Source of the DNA: JAZKHT01 sp040385245
GTDB lineage: Bacteria > Pseudomonadota > Alphaproteobacteria > Rhodobacterales > Rhodobacteraceae
Assembly (NCBI GenBank): GCA_040385245.1
Contig: JAZKHT010000003.1
Span: forward strand, 186,001 to 250,000
Length of the DNA: 64,000 bases
Reading direction: 5' to 3'
Made by a program: the position numbers and the translations under genes. Shown piece by piece: positions 45,085-52,455 of the stretch. The first letter of the stretch is position 1, and the number at the start of each line of letters is the position of its first letter. The notes under the pieces are model-generated. The model saw nothing but the letters and a program-made list of their open reading frames with translations, was not told where the DNA came from and ran no database searches.

Positions 45085-45957
45085 ATGCGTATAGTTTACC
45101 ACCTGGGCGCCCATTGCACCGATGATGAGCGTCTCTTGCGTTGCCTGATCAAGAACCGCGCCGCCTTTGGACAGCAGGGGATCGTCATCCCCGACCCGGC
45201 GCGCTATCGCACCTTGCTGCGCGATACGGCGATCACGTTGAAGGGGCAGGCCGCCACGCGCGACATGCAGGCGCTGGTGCTGGAACAGGTGATGGAGGAA
45301 CCCCGCGCGGATCGCCTGATCCTGAGCTGGGACAATTTCCTGAGCTATCCACAATGGGTGCTGCGCGACCGGATGTATCCGGCCGCCGCCGAACGGGTGC
45401 GCGCCTTTACCCAGATCTTCCCCGAGATCGAGGCGGAATTCCACCTTGCCATCCGCAACCCCGCCACCTTTGTGCCCGCCCTGTTCAACAAGCAGCGCGG
45501 CAAGACCTATGATGAATTCGTGGCCGGAATCGACCTGATGGCCATCCGCTGGTCCGAGGTGATCAGCTCGATCCGGTCGGGCAACCCTGATGGCCCGCTG
45601 ACGGTGTGGTGCGACGAGGATACGCCGCTGATCTGGCCCGAGGTGGTTCAGGCCGTGTCAGGCCACAGCCCCGACACACAGGTAGACGGCACGGATGAAT
45701 TGCTGGCCACCATCATGTCACCCGACGGGATGGACCGGATGCGCGCCTATCTGAACGGCAACCGCCCCGGCACCGTGGTCCAGCGGCGGCGCGTGGTTTC
45801 GGCGTTTCTGGACAAGTTTGCCCGCCCCGAACAGATCGACTACGAACTCGACCTGCCCGGCTGGACGCAAGACATGGTGGACCGGATGACAGACCAGTAT
45901 CAGGCCGACATCGCACGGATCAGCGCCATGCAGGGCGTGAATTTCCTGACCGCCTGA
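45085..45957 (+). CDS. sulfotransferase-like protein with altered P-loop (hypothetical)
   Basis: The 290-residue protein starts MRIVYHLGAHCTDDERLLRCLIKNRAAF..GIVIPDP. This resembles the HxGxHKTGTT...LxxNR..L...G opening of bacterial sulfotransferase-like proteins. The PAPS-binding KTGTT has become CTDDE, so the cofactor site looks altered. The rest is unrecognised and soluble. It lies between the iron permease and gapR genes, which gives no clue. Assignment rests on the N-terminal pattern only. Confidence 0.6.
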   Translation: MRIVYHLGAHCTDDERLLRCLIKNRAAFGQQGIVIPDPARYRTLLRDTAITLKGQAATRDMQALVLEQVMEEPRADRLILSWDNFLSYPQWVLRDRMYPAAAERVRAFTQIFPEIEAEFHLAIRNPATFVPALFNKQRGKTYDEFVAGIDLMAIRWSEVISSIRSGNPDGPLTVWCDEDTPLIWPEVVQAVSGHSPDTQVDGTDELLATIMSPDGMDRMRAYLNGNRPGTVVQRRRVVSAFLDKFARPEQIDYELDLPGWTQDMVDRMTDQYQADIARISAMQGVNFLTA

Positions 45958-45964
45958 GGGTGCG

Positions 45965-46219
45965 TCAGTTCATTCCCAAGGCTTGCTTGTACAATTCCAG
46001 GATCGATTCCTCTTCGGCGATCTCATCGGGCTTGCGCTTGCGCAGCGCGATCACCTTGCGCATCACCTTGGTGTCATAGCCGCGACCCTTGGCTTCGGCG
46101 AACAGCTCTTTTTCCTGTTCGGCAATGTCGCGCTTTTCCGAGGCGAGCTGTTCGGCCCGTTCGATGAACTGGCGCAGCTCGTCTGCGGTGACGTTGTAGG
46201 TGTCGGTGACGGCGTTCAT
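45965..46219 (-). CDS. gapR: GapR/DUF2312 nucleoid-associated protein
   Basis: The 84-residue protein is of the DUF2312 family: TADELRQFIERAEQLASEKRDIAEQEKELFAEAKGRGYDTKVMRKVIALRKRK. Caulobacter GapR forms a clamp on AT-rich or overtwisted DNA and supports replication. The sequence is nearly all helical with the conserved KGRGYD..VMRK core. GAGG precedes the ATG. It is a typical alphaproteobacterial marker. Confidence 0.93.
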   Translation of the reverse strand: MNAVTDTYNVTADELRQFIERAEQLASEKRDIAEQEKELFAEAKGRGYDTKVMRKVIALRKRKPDEIAEEESILELYKQALGMN

Positions 46220-46348
46220 GCGGGCCTCATGCGGGGATAGGGGACGGTTGCCCCGCTCTTACCCCGGGCAAGGGGCGGGGTTCAAGCGCTGCTGCCTTGC
46301 GCGCGGCGATTGGCTGCGCTAGGCGGCGGCGAATGGGTTGGGGGATGG

Positions 46349-46567
46349 ATGATGGATTATGTGATCTGGGGCGGTGCGGCGCTGTCGATGCTGGGGGTGG
46401 CAGGCCTCGTGTGGTGCATCGTCATGGCCCTGTCCGCCCGCCGCGCCAACCTGCCCGAGGCCGAGATGCGCACCCGTCTGCAACGGATCGTGGTGCTGAA
46501 CATGGCCGCACTGGCGGTGTCGGCGCTGGGGCTGATGGCGGTGGTGGTGGGGATCATCCTGTCCTAG
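46349..46567 (+). CDS. small two-helix membrane protein, unknown
   Basis: The protein of about 72 residues has two hydrophobic segments (IWGGAALSMLGVAGLVWCIVM and VVLNMAALAVSALGLMAVVVGII) joined by a basic loop (SARRANLPEAEMRTRLQR). GGGGG upstream favours ATG 46349 or the adjacent 46352. Its TAG stop overlaps the TAG stop of the convergent FadB-like gene in one CTAG. No function can be named. Confidence 0.7.
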   Translation: MMDYVIWGGAALSMLGVAGLVWCIVMALSARRANLPEAEMRTRLQRIVVLNMAALAVSALGLMAVVVGIILS

Positions 46568-48357
46568 GCCCGGTCAAGGGCTGCAAAGCTGCGCCCTTCG
46601 GCAATCAGCCGGTCGATCAGCGGCGCCGGCGTCCACAGGGCGGGGTTGCCCTTGGCCCACAGGCGCAGGTCGCGGCGCAGGATCAGCAGTCCCGCCGCAT
46701 CGGCCCGAAACATCGGCCCCCCCGTCCAGCGCGCCACCAGCCCGGCCCCGGCGGCCAGCGCATCGACATCCGACGGGCGGCGCAGGGTGCCGTTTTCAAC
46801 CAGACGCGCGCCTTCGTTCGCCATGGCCCACAGGCAGCGGCGGGTGATGGCGTCGGCCCCGGCAGGCCGCGTCTGCGCCCGACCATCGCCCGCGATGCCA
46901 TCGGCGGCAAGGGCTGCGGCAATGGTGGTGCGGGGGATGCCCTCCGCCTCTATCTCTGACACCGCTTCGGCAAGGGCGGCGGACAGGCGCGGGATCGCGG
47001 GCCCACCGGCTCCGACCGGCACACCACGCCACCCCATGCGGCGCACAAAGGCAAAGGCCGTGGCCATCCGGTCAGGGGGCGTGTCTGCCGTCACCGTCAC
47101 CTCGGCCAGACGTCCCGGCCCTTCGGCCAACGCAAGCGGGATCGTGCCGCGCAGACGCCCGACCAGCGACAACACCACCGCCCCACCCGACAGCGCCAGA
47201 TCGGGGCGCATCAGGACCAGAACCTCGGCCCCTTCAAGCCCGCCTTGGCCTATGGTCGATGTCAGCCGCGCCCAATCGGCATCGCGGGCCTGCGGGGTCA
47301 GCCTGCCGTCGGCAAGGTCGGTCAGTTGGCGCGCGGCAATGGCTTCCAGCGCCGCCATCAACACCTCGCGCGATGGATCGGCCAGCGTGACGCGCATCCC
47401 CGACCTCAACGCCTGCCCGGCGATATCTGCGGCGACACCGCCCGCCCCCCAGATCGCCAGCGCGAGCGGGGGTTTGACCTGCGCCGTTGCCACCGTTGCG
47501 GGCAAGCGGGCGGCGCTGCGTTCGGCCAGAAAGATGTGGCGCAAGCCGCCTGCCTCGGGCGTTTGCAGCACATCCTCGAATGCGGCACGTTCAAAGATCA
47601 GGCCCTGTTCAAATGGCAACAGCAGCGCCGCCTCGACACAATCAGCGATCTTGGCGGGGGCTGGCAGACGATGCCCCTTATTGCGGGTGCGGGCCACGGT
47701 GACCGCCGCCTGATAGGCGGCCCCGTCCCGCATCCCGTCGCGCCGGTCGCAGGTGCGAAGTGGCGTGGTGCCTGCGCGTTCCTGCGCCATACGCAGTGCA
47801 AAAACCCCCGGATCGCCCGTCACCACATGATCGATCAGCCCCATTGCCAAACCTTCGGCGGCCGCGACGGGGGTTCCGGTCAACATCATTCGCAGCGCCT
47901 GCTCCGCCCCGATCAGGCGCGGCAAGCGTTGGGTTCCGCCTGCGCCGGGCAACAGGCCAAGCGCCACTTCGGGCAGACCCAGCATCGCCTTGTCCGATGC
48001 CACGCGCAAATGTGCGGCCAGCGCCAGTTCCAGCCCGCCCCCCAGCACGATGCCATGCAGGGCCACGATGACCTGAACCGGAAAATCCTCGATCCGGGAA
48101 CATATCGCGCCAAGGTCCGGCACATCGCGGGCAGGCTTTGCATCGAATTCGGCGATATCGGCCCCGGCGGAAAACCCCCGCCCCTCGGCCCGGATCAGGA
48201 TGGCTGCGGCCCCTTCGTCCTGCGCCAGATCAAGGGCGCGCGACAGCCCGACCCGCACCGCCGCCGACAGCGCGTTCACCGGGGGATGCGCCAGCGTCAG
48301 GACATGCACGCCGTCCACACGCCTGTGCCGCACCACCCCTTGCGTTCCGCCGTCCAT
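46564..48357 (-). CDS. FadB/FadJ-like enoyl-CoA hydratase with degenerate dehydrogenase half
   Basis: The protein of about 597 residues has an intact N-terminal crotonase domain: GRGFSAGADIAEF, HGIVLGGGLELALAAH and LPEVALGLLPGAGGTQRL, with both catalytic glutamates. The following 3-hydroxyacyl-CoA dehydrogenase part begins AIWGAGGVAADIAGQAL instead of the usual GAGxMGxxIA. It lacks a recognisable FFSPA(H) and catalytic H/E pattern. Total length is about 100 short of normal. The start is uncertain (ATG 48357, 48375 or 48387); GGTGGGA favours 48357. It may work mainly as a hydratase. Confidence 0.8.
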   Translation of the reverse strand: MDGGTQGVVRHRRVDGVHVLTLAHPPVNALSAAVRVGLSRALDLAQDEGAAAILIRAEGRGFSAGADIAEFDAKPARDVPDLGAICSRIEDFPVQVIVALHGIVLGGGLELALAAHLRVASDKAMLGLPEVALGLLPGAGGTQRLPRLIGAEQALRMMLTGTPVAAAEGLAMGLIDHVVTGDPGVFALRMAQERAGTTPLRTCDRRDGMRDGAAYQAAVTVARTRNKGHRLPAPAKIADCVEAALLLPFEQGLIFERAAFEDVLQTPEAGGLRHIFLAERSAARLPATVATAQVKPPLALAIWGAGGVAADIAGQALRSGMRVTLADPSREVLMAALEAIAARQLTDLADGRLTPQARDADWARLTSTIGQGGLEGAEVLVLMRPDLALSGGAVVLSLVGRLRGTIPLALAEGPGRLAEVTVTADTPPDRMATAFAFVRRMGWRGVPVGAGGPAIPRLSAALAEAVSEIEAEGIPRTTIAAALAADGIAGDGRAQTRPAGADAITRRCLWAMANEGARLVENGTLRRPSDVDALAAGAGLVARWTGGPMFRADAAGLLILRRDLRLWAKGNPALWTPAPLIDRLIAEGRSFAALDRA

Positions 48358-48566
48358 ACTCGTGGTCCCACCCATATCCTGCGCCATTAAGCGGTCTGGA
48401 CCCGGTCTTGGCAATCCCGAATGGGCCGCACGGGGCGCAAACAGGCACCTGCGCGCCGCCAGCCCACAGGGACGGAAAGGCCATGCCGCCCAAATGGCGG
48501 CAAGGGTAGCGGTCAACTGTCAGAATGGCAGTTTGTCAGGCTGGAAAACGGGCAGCCGCCGATCTG

Positions 48567-48791
48567 TCAAACCGGCATGTTGTCGAAATCGGATTCGGTC
48601 TGTGCGTCTTCGGCCTGCAACCGCGCGGCGGTTTCTGCGGGGGTTTCATGCGGATGACCCGGCAGCACAGAAACCAGCGCCTCCATCTCGCCCTTCAGCA
48701 GGGCCAGACCCACGGCCTGCCCGGCGGCCACAGCCTCGATCGTTTCACCCGCCAATCCTGCAAGCGTCGTCAGTTTATGTTCCTTAGACAT
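48567..48791 (-). CDS. small conserved protein, unknown
   Basis: The 74-residue soluble protein starts MSKEHKLTTLAGLAGETIEAVAAGQAVGLALLKGEME and ends with an acidic tail TESDFDNMPV. A strong AAGGAGG lies just before the ATG. I do not recognise a family. It follows the DksA-like gene by 11 nt, so the two are probably co-transcribed. Confidence 0.65.
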   Translation of the reverse strand: MSKEHKLTTLAGLAGETIEAVAAGQAVGLALLKGEMEALVSVLPGHPHETPAETAARLQAEDAQTESDFDNMPV

Positions 48792-48802
48792 CTCACCCTC
48801 CT

Positions 48803-49120
48803 TCAGGCGGCGCATTTGCGGCAGAACGGGGTGTAGGGCAGGACGTCCAGCCGCTCTTCCCCGATCTTGTCGCCGCATTTGGCGCAATGGCCGTAGTCGC
48901 CCGCCTCGATCCGCGCCAGGGCCGCCTCGATCATGCGGATTTCCTGTTGCCCGTTCAGGCCCATGCCTTCCAGCACCTCGTCGCTTTCGCGTTCGGTCGC
49001 AAGATCTTCCCAATCCTGTGCGTGATGCGAATCCAGCTCTTCCTCGATGCTGATCAGACGGCGCTGCAAGTCGGCAAGGCGCGTCTGCAACTGGGTCTTG
49101 CGCGTGGCGATGGGCGTCAT
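48803..49120 (-). CDS. TraR/DksA-family zinc-finger protein
   Basis: The 105-residue protein has a coiled-coil N-terminus (ATRKTQLQTRLADLQRRLISIEEELD) and a C-terminal C4 zinc finger CAKCGDKIGEERLDVLPYTPFCRKC, the DksA/TraR pattern. DksA-type proteins enter the RNA polymerase secondary channel. It is shorter than DksA (about 150), as are the many DksA-like proteins. AGGAGG before ATG 49120 is strong. It is divergent from the persulfide operon. Confidence 0.85.
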   Translation of the reverse strand: MTPIATRKTQLQTRLADLQRRLISIEEELDSHHAQDWEDLATERESDEVLEGMGLNGQQEIRMIEAALARIEAGDYGHCAKCGDKIGEERLDVLPYTPFCRKCAA

Positions 49121-49199
49121 GGAAAACCTCCTGTCTGTGTCGGTTGACCCTAGGGGCCGGGCTGTGTCGTCGCTTTGATGCAGGTCAAGCATTGCCCCA

Positions 49200-49228
49200 T
49201 TGGCAACATATTCCATAACTCTTATGTT
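49200..49228 (+). promoter_or_regulatory. predicted promoter of the persulfide operon with overlapping dyad
   Basis: TTGGCA (49200-49205) and TATGTT (49223-49228) are exactly 17 bp apart. An inverted repeat ACATA-N12-TATGT (49206-49210 with 49223-49227) spans the spacer and -10. Inside it CATAACTCTTATG (49214-49226) adds a second arm pair. A repressor at this dyad would block the promoter. The regulator is not identified. Confidence 0.5.
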
Positions 49229-49260
49229 TTCTGTATGCTGATCCAGATGGAGGACCGGAT

Positions 49261-50124
49261 ATGACCCCTAACGTGCATGGATTTTTCGACGAAGCGACCA
49301 ATACGATAACTTATGTGGTCACTGAACCGCATGGCCGCGCCTGCGCGGTAATCGATTCGGTGCTGGATTTCGATTATGCCTCAGGCCGGACCGATACGCG
49401 AAGCGCTGATGCGGTGATCGCGTATATTCGTGACCAAAGTCTTGATCTGCAATGGATCCTTGAAACCCACGTTCATGCCGATCACCTGTCGGCAGCACCC
49501 TATATCCAGGAACAGCTGGGCGGCAAGATCGGCATCGGTGAACGGATCACCGTAGTGCAGGACACTTTTGGCAAGATTTTCAACGAGGGAACGCGCTTTC
49601 AACGTGACGGATCGCAGTTCGATCAGTTGTTCCGCGATGGCGACAGCCTGATGATCGGCCAGATGCGCTGCGATGTTATGCACACGCCCGGCCATACCCC
49701 CGCCTGCCTGTCCTATGTGATCGGTGACGCGGCCTTTGTCGGTGACACGCTGTTCATGCCCGATTTCGGCACGGCGCGCTGCGATTTCCCCGGCGGATCG
49801 GCCGAGGTGATGTTCGAATCGGTCCAGCGCATCCTGTCGCTGCCCGATCAGACGCGGATTTTCGTCGGTCACGACTACAAGGCACCGGGGCGGGATGACT
49901 ATGCTTGGGAATCGACGGTGGGCGACCAAAAGGCGCGCAACGTCCACATCGGTGCCGGCAAATCGCTCGAAGACTTCGTCGCCCTGCGGCAGGCACGTGA
50001 CAAGACGCTGGGGATGCCAAAGCTGATCATCCCTTCGCTTCAGATCAACATGCGCGCCGGTCAGATGCCCGAACCCGAGGATAACGGGGTCAGCTATCTG
50101 AAAGTGCCGTTGAACGGGTTGTGA
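49261..50124 (+). CDS. MBL-fold persulfide dioxygenase-like hydrolase (ETHE1/Blh type)
   Basis: The 287-residue metallo-beta-lactamase protein has ETHVHADHLSAAPYI (metal motif HxHxDH), HTPGHTPACLSYV and GHDY. The order and length fit the ETHE1/Blh group, which oxidises glutathione persulfide to sulfite. GGAGGA precedes the ATG. It is followed with overlap by YeeE/YedE-type genes, the usual context of a sulfide/persulfide detoxification unit. Confidence 0.88.
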   Translation: MTPNVHGFFDEATNTITYVVTEPHGRACAVIDSVLDFDYASGRTDTRSADAVIAYIRDQSLDLQWILETHVHADHLSAAPYIQEQLGGKIGIGERITVVQDTFGKIFNEGTRFQRDGSQFDQLFRDGDSLMIGQMRCDVMHTPGHTPACLSYVIGDAAFVGDTLFMPDFGTARCDFPGGSAEVMFESVQRILSLPDQTRIFVGHDYKAPGRDDYAWESTVGDQKARNVHIGAGKSLEDFVALRQARDKTLGMPKLIIPSLQINMRAGQMPEPEDNGVSYLKVPLNGL

Positions 50125-50552
50125 TGATGATGATCGACTGGGGCATGGGGTTTCTGGGCGGGCTGATGATCGGGGCTGCGGCGGCGATGTATCTGCTGAT
50201 CAACGGGCGGATCATGGGGGCGTCGGGCATCGTCGGGCAACTGGTCGATGGCACGGCGGGGCGCACGGCGGCAGAGCGTGTCGCGTTCCTGATCGGGCTG
50301 GTGGCGGTGCCCGCAGTGATGGCGCTGGCAATCGGCGGGGTCGATACGCATCTGACCGGCAACTGGGTGGTGATCATCATCGCGGGCGTGCTGGTCGGTG
50401 TCGGCACGCGGCTGGCCAATGGCTGCACATCGGGGCATGGGGTCTGCGGCATCTCGCGCCTGTCGCTGCGCGGGATCGTGGCGACAGTGTTCTACATCCT
50501 TGCGGGCGGGATCGTTATGGTGCTGGCCCGGCATGTGCTGGGGGTGATCTGA
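50124..50552 (+). CDS. YeeE/YedE-family transporter half (PmpA-like)
   Basis: The 142-residue membrane protein has about four hydrophobic segments and the conserved loop GTRLANGCTSGHGVCGISRLS, whose cysteines carry sulfur in YeeE-type (thiosulfate or persulfide-group) transporters. Four consecutive start-type codons occur (GTG 50121 and ATG 50124, 50127, 50130). ATG 50124 overlaps the TGA of the MBL gene. It works with the second half encoded next. Confidence 0.85.
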   Translation: MMMIDWGMGFLGGLMIGAAAAMYLLINGRIMGASGIVGQLVDGTAGRTAAERVAFLIGLVAVPAVMALAIGGVDTHLTGNWVVIIIAGVLVGVGTRLANGCTSGHGVCGISRLSLRGIVATVFYILAGGIVMVLARHVLGVI

Positions 50553-51403
50553 TGCGGCTGATGTTCGCGCTGCTGGCGGGCGGGCTGTTCGGGGCCGGGC
50601 TGCTGGTGTCTGGCATGACCGACACGCTGAAGGTGCAGGGCTGGCTTGACGTGTTCGGCGACTGGGACCCGACGCTTGCCTTTGTGATGGGGGGCGCGAT
50701 CCTGCCGATGGCGGTGGCCTGGCGGGTGGCGGCGCGGCGGCATGTGTCGGTGCTGGGCACGCCCATCGCGATGGCCACCAACACCGAAGTTGACCCCCGC
50801 CTTGTGATCGGATCGGTACTGTTCGGGGCCGGGTGGGCACTGGCGGGGTTGTGCCCCGGCCCAGCGATGGCATCGCTGGGCTATGGCGGTGCCACAGGTG
50901 CGGTCTTTCTTCTGGCGATGCTGGCGGGTATGGTCGCCGCACCGGCAGCCCGCCGCCAGCTTGACCGCCTGACCGCCCGAGGAGAGTTCATGGACATTCG
51001 CGCGCTTACCCCGACCTATGCCGTTTCGCCCCAGATCGACCTGTCCGACCTGCCCGCGATCAAGGCGGCGGGGTATTCCACCATCATCGACAACCGCCCC
51101 GACGGGGAAATTCCGCCCCACCTGCACAGCGCCGCGATGAAGATGGCGGCCGAGGCGCTGGGTCTGACCTTTGTCGCGAACCCGGTGATCGGCGGTGCGA
51201 TGACGCCCGAAAATGTCGCCGCCCAACGTGCGGCGATCGAGGCGGCAACCGGCCCGGTCTTTGCCTATTGCGCCAGTGGCAACCGGTCATCCGTCGTCTG
51301 GGCGCTGGCCCATGCGGGCGACATGCCCGCCGATGACCTGATCGGGATTCCGGCGCGCTTTGGCTATCAACTGGAACATCTGCGCCCGCAGTTGCAGGGC
51401 TGA
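50552..51403 (+). CDS. YeeE-family transporter half fused to TIGR01244 rhodanese-like domain
   Basis: The 283-residue continuous frame has two parts. Residues 1-140 are a membrane protein like PmpB (MRLMFALLAGGLFGAGLLVSG, and FGAGWALAGLCPGPA with the conserved cysteine). Residues 147-283 are a soluble TIGR01244/DUF442 domain (IRALTPTYAVSPQIDLSD, and YCASGNRSS with the likely catalytic C240). At residue 147 there is an ATG (50990) preceded by GAGGAGAG, so the second part may also be made alone. Related species usually have separate genes (from memory). Confidence 0.85.
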   Translation: MRLMFALLAGGLFGAGLLVSGMTDTLKVQGWLDVFGDWDPTLAFVMGGAILPMAVAWRVAARRHVSVLGTPIAMATNTEVDPRLVIGSVLFGAGWALAGLCPGPAMASLGYGGATGAVFLLAMLAGMVAAPAARRQLDRLTARGEFMDIRALTPTYAVSPQIDLSDLPAIKAAGYSTIIDNRPDGEIPPHLHSAAMKMAAEALGLTFVANPVIGGAMTPENVAAQRAAIEAATGPVFAYCASGNRSSVVWALAHAGDMPADDLIGIPARFGYQLEHLRPQLQG

Positions 51404-51410
51404 TTGCCCC

Positions 51411-52385
51411 CTAATTCGTGCCGGTGGCCATGAAATCCGGGAAATCCGCGCTTTCGGCGGGGGTTTCGCGCACCAGCGATACAACATTGGCCGAAGACGC
51501 GGCCTGTGTTGACAGGCGGACGGCGCGCATCCCGCGATGCTGGCCAAGCTTGCCTTCGGCCAATGCGACCGTGTCGATGCCTTCAAGGCAGATACGGTCC
51601 AGCGCCGCCGCAGGCAGGGCCAACACCTCGCCCACCGTCAGCGCCATGATCCGGGCAAGGGGCAGCCTGACCCGCGCCAGCACCGCATCCAGCCGACATT
51701 CGACCGCATCCACCTGTGCCGACAGATCCTGTGCGAAGGCCGCGACCCGTGCCGCATCCTGCGGCTGGGGTTGCGCCGATTGTTGGCGCGAGGCACGGCG
51801 TTCATCCGGCAGGGCCAGCAAAACCTCGCCCGATTTGGCCCCCCCGGCAAGCTGCACCTCGGCCCGGATCACCCGGTAGGGCATTTCATCCAGCAGCAGC
51901 GACAGCGGGCGCGGATCATCCAGAAAGGACGCATAGCGGTAACCTTTCGCCCAAGTATGATCCGCCTCTCCCGCAAGCACGGTTTCAAGGCCGGACAGCG
52001 CAGCATCGATCAGGTCGGACACCATTGCCGCGTCAGTGCGCGTCGGTTTGCGCGCGGGCGACGGGGCGGGGGTGATGCGGCCCATCGTCAACATCTCGGT
52101 CAGGCCTGCCAGAACGGGTGGCGCCATGACCAAAAGGCCCAGACCATCGCCCTGATCTTCGTCAAGAATGACGATCAGGGATTGGTCGGCCAAAAGTTCG
52201 ATCAATTCGGCCAGCGAATGGCGGGTGATGGATTGGCGCGACACGTCCAGCGCCAGCCCCATCCCGTCGCGCGCCGCCCGCGCCAGTGACAGCCGCCAGC
52301 CCCGGTCAGCCCCCGGCCCGCCGCCCGACCCCGCCGCATCGGTGCCTGTGCCAGCCAATTTGCGTCGCAAAACATTCGTGTCCAT
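51411..52385 (-). CDS. FliM/FliN-family (SpoA-domain) protein
   Basis: The 324-residue protein has a C-terminal SpoA-like segment (VECRLDAVLARVRLPLARIMALTVGEVLALPAAALDRICLEG) as in FliM/FliN flagellar switch proteins. The N-terminal half has the LSLARAARDGMGLALDVSRQSI pattern of FliM-like proteins of Rhodobacterales. GGAGCG precedes ATG 52385. No other flagellar gene is nearby, so a switch role is inferred from the family only. It is convergent with the fused sulfur gene (7 nt gap). Confidence 0.7.
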   Translation of the reverse strand: MDTNVLRRKLAGTGTDAAGSGGGPGADRGWRLSLARAARDGMGLALDVSRQSITRHSLAELIELLADQSLIVILDEDQGDGLGLLVMAPPVLAGLTEMLTMGRITPAPSPARKPTRTDAAMVSDLIDAALSGLETVLAGEADHTWAKGYRYASFLDDPRPLSLLLDEMPYRVIRAEVQLAGGAKSGEVLLALPDERRASRQQSAQPQPQDAARVAAFAQDLSAQVDAVECRLDAVLARVRLPLARIMALTVGEVLALPAAALDRICLEGIDTVALAEGKLGQHRGMRAVRLSTQAASSANVVSLVRETPAESADFPDFMATGTN

Positions 52386-52455
52386 CGCCCGCTCCGTCAC
52401 CCGCCTTCGGGTCATGGTGGACGGTATCGCGAACGGGGTTTACGAAGCGTGAAGA

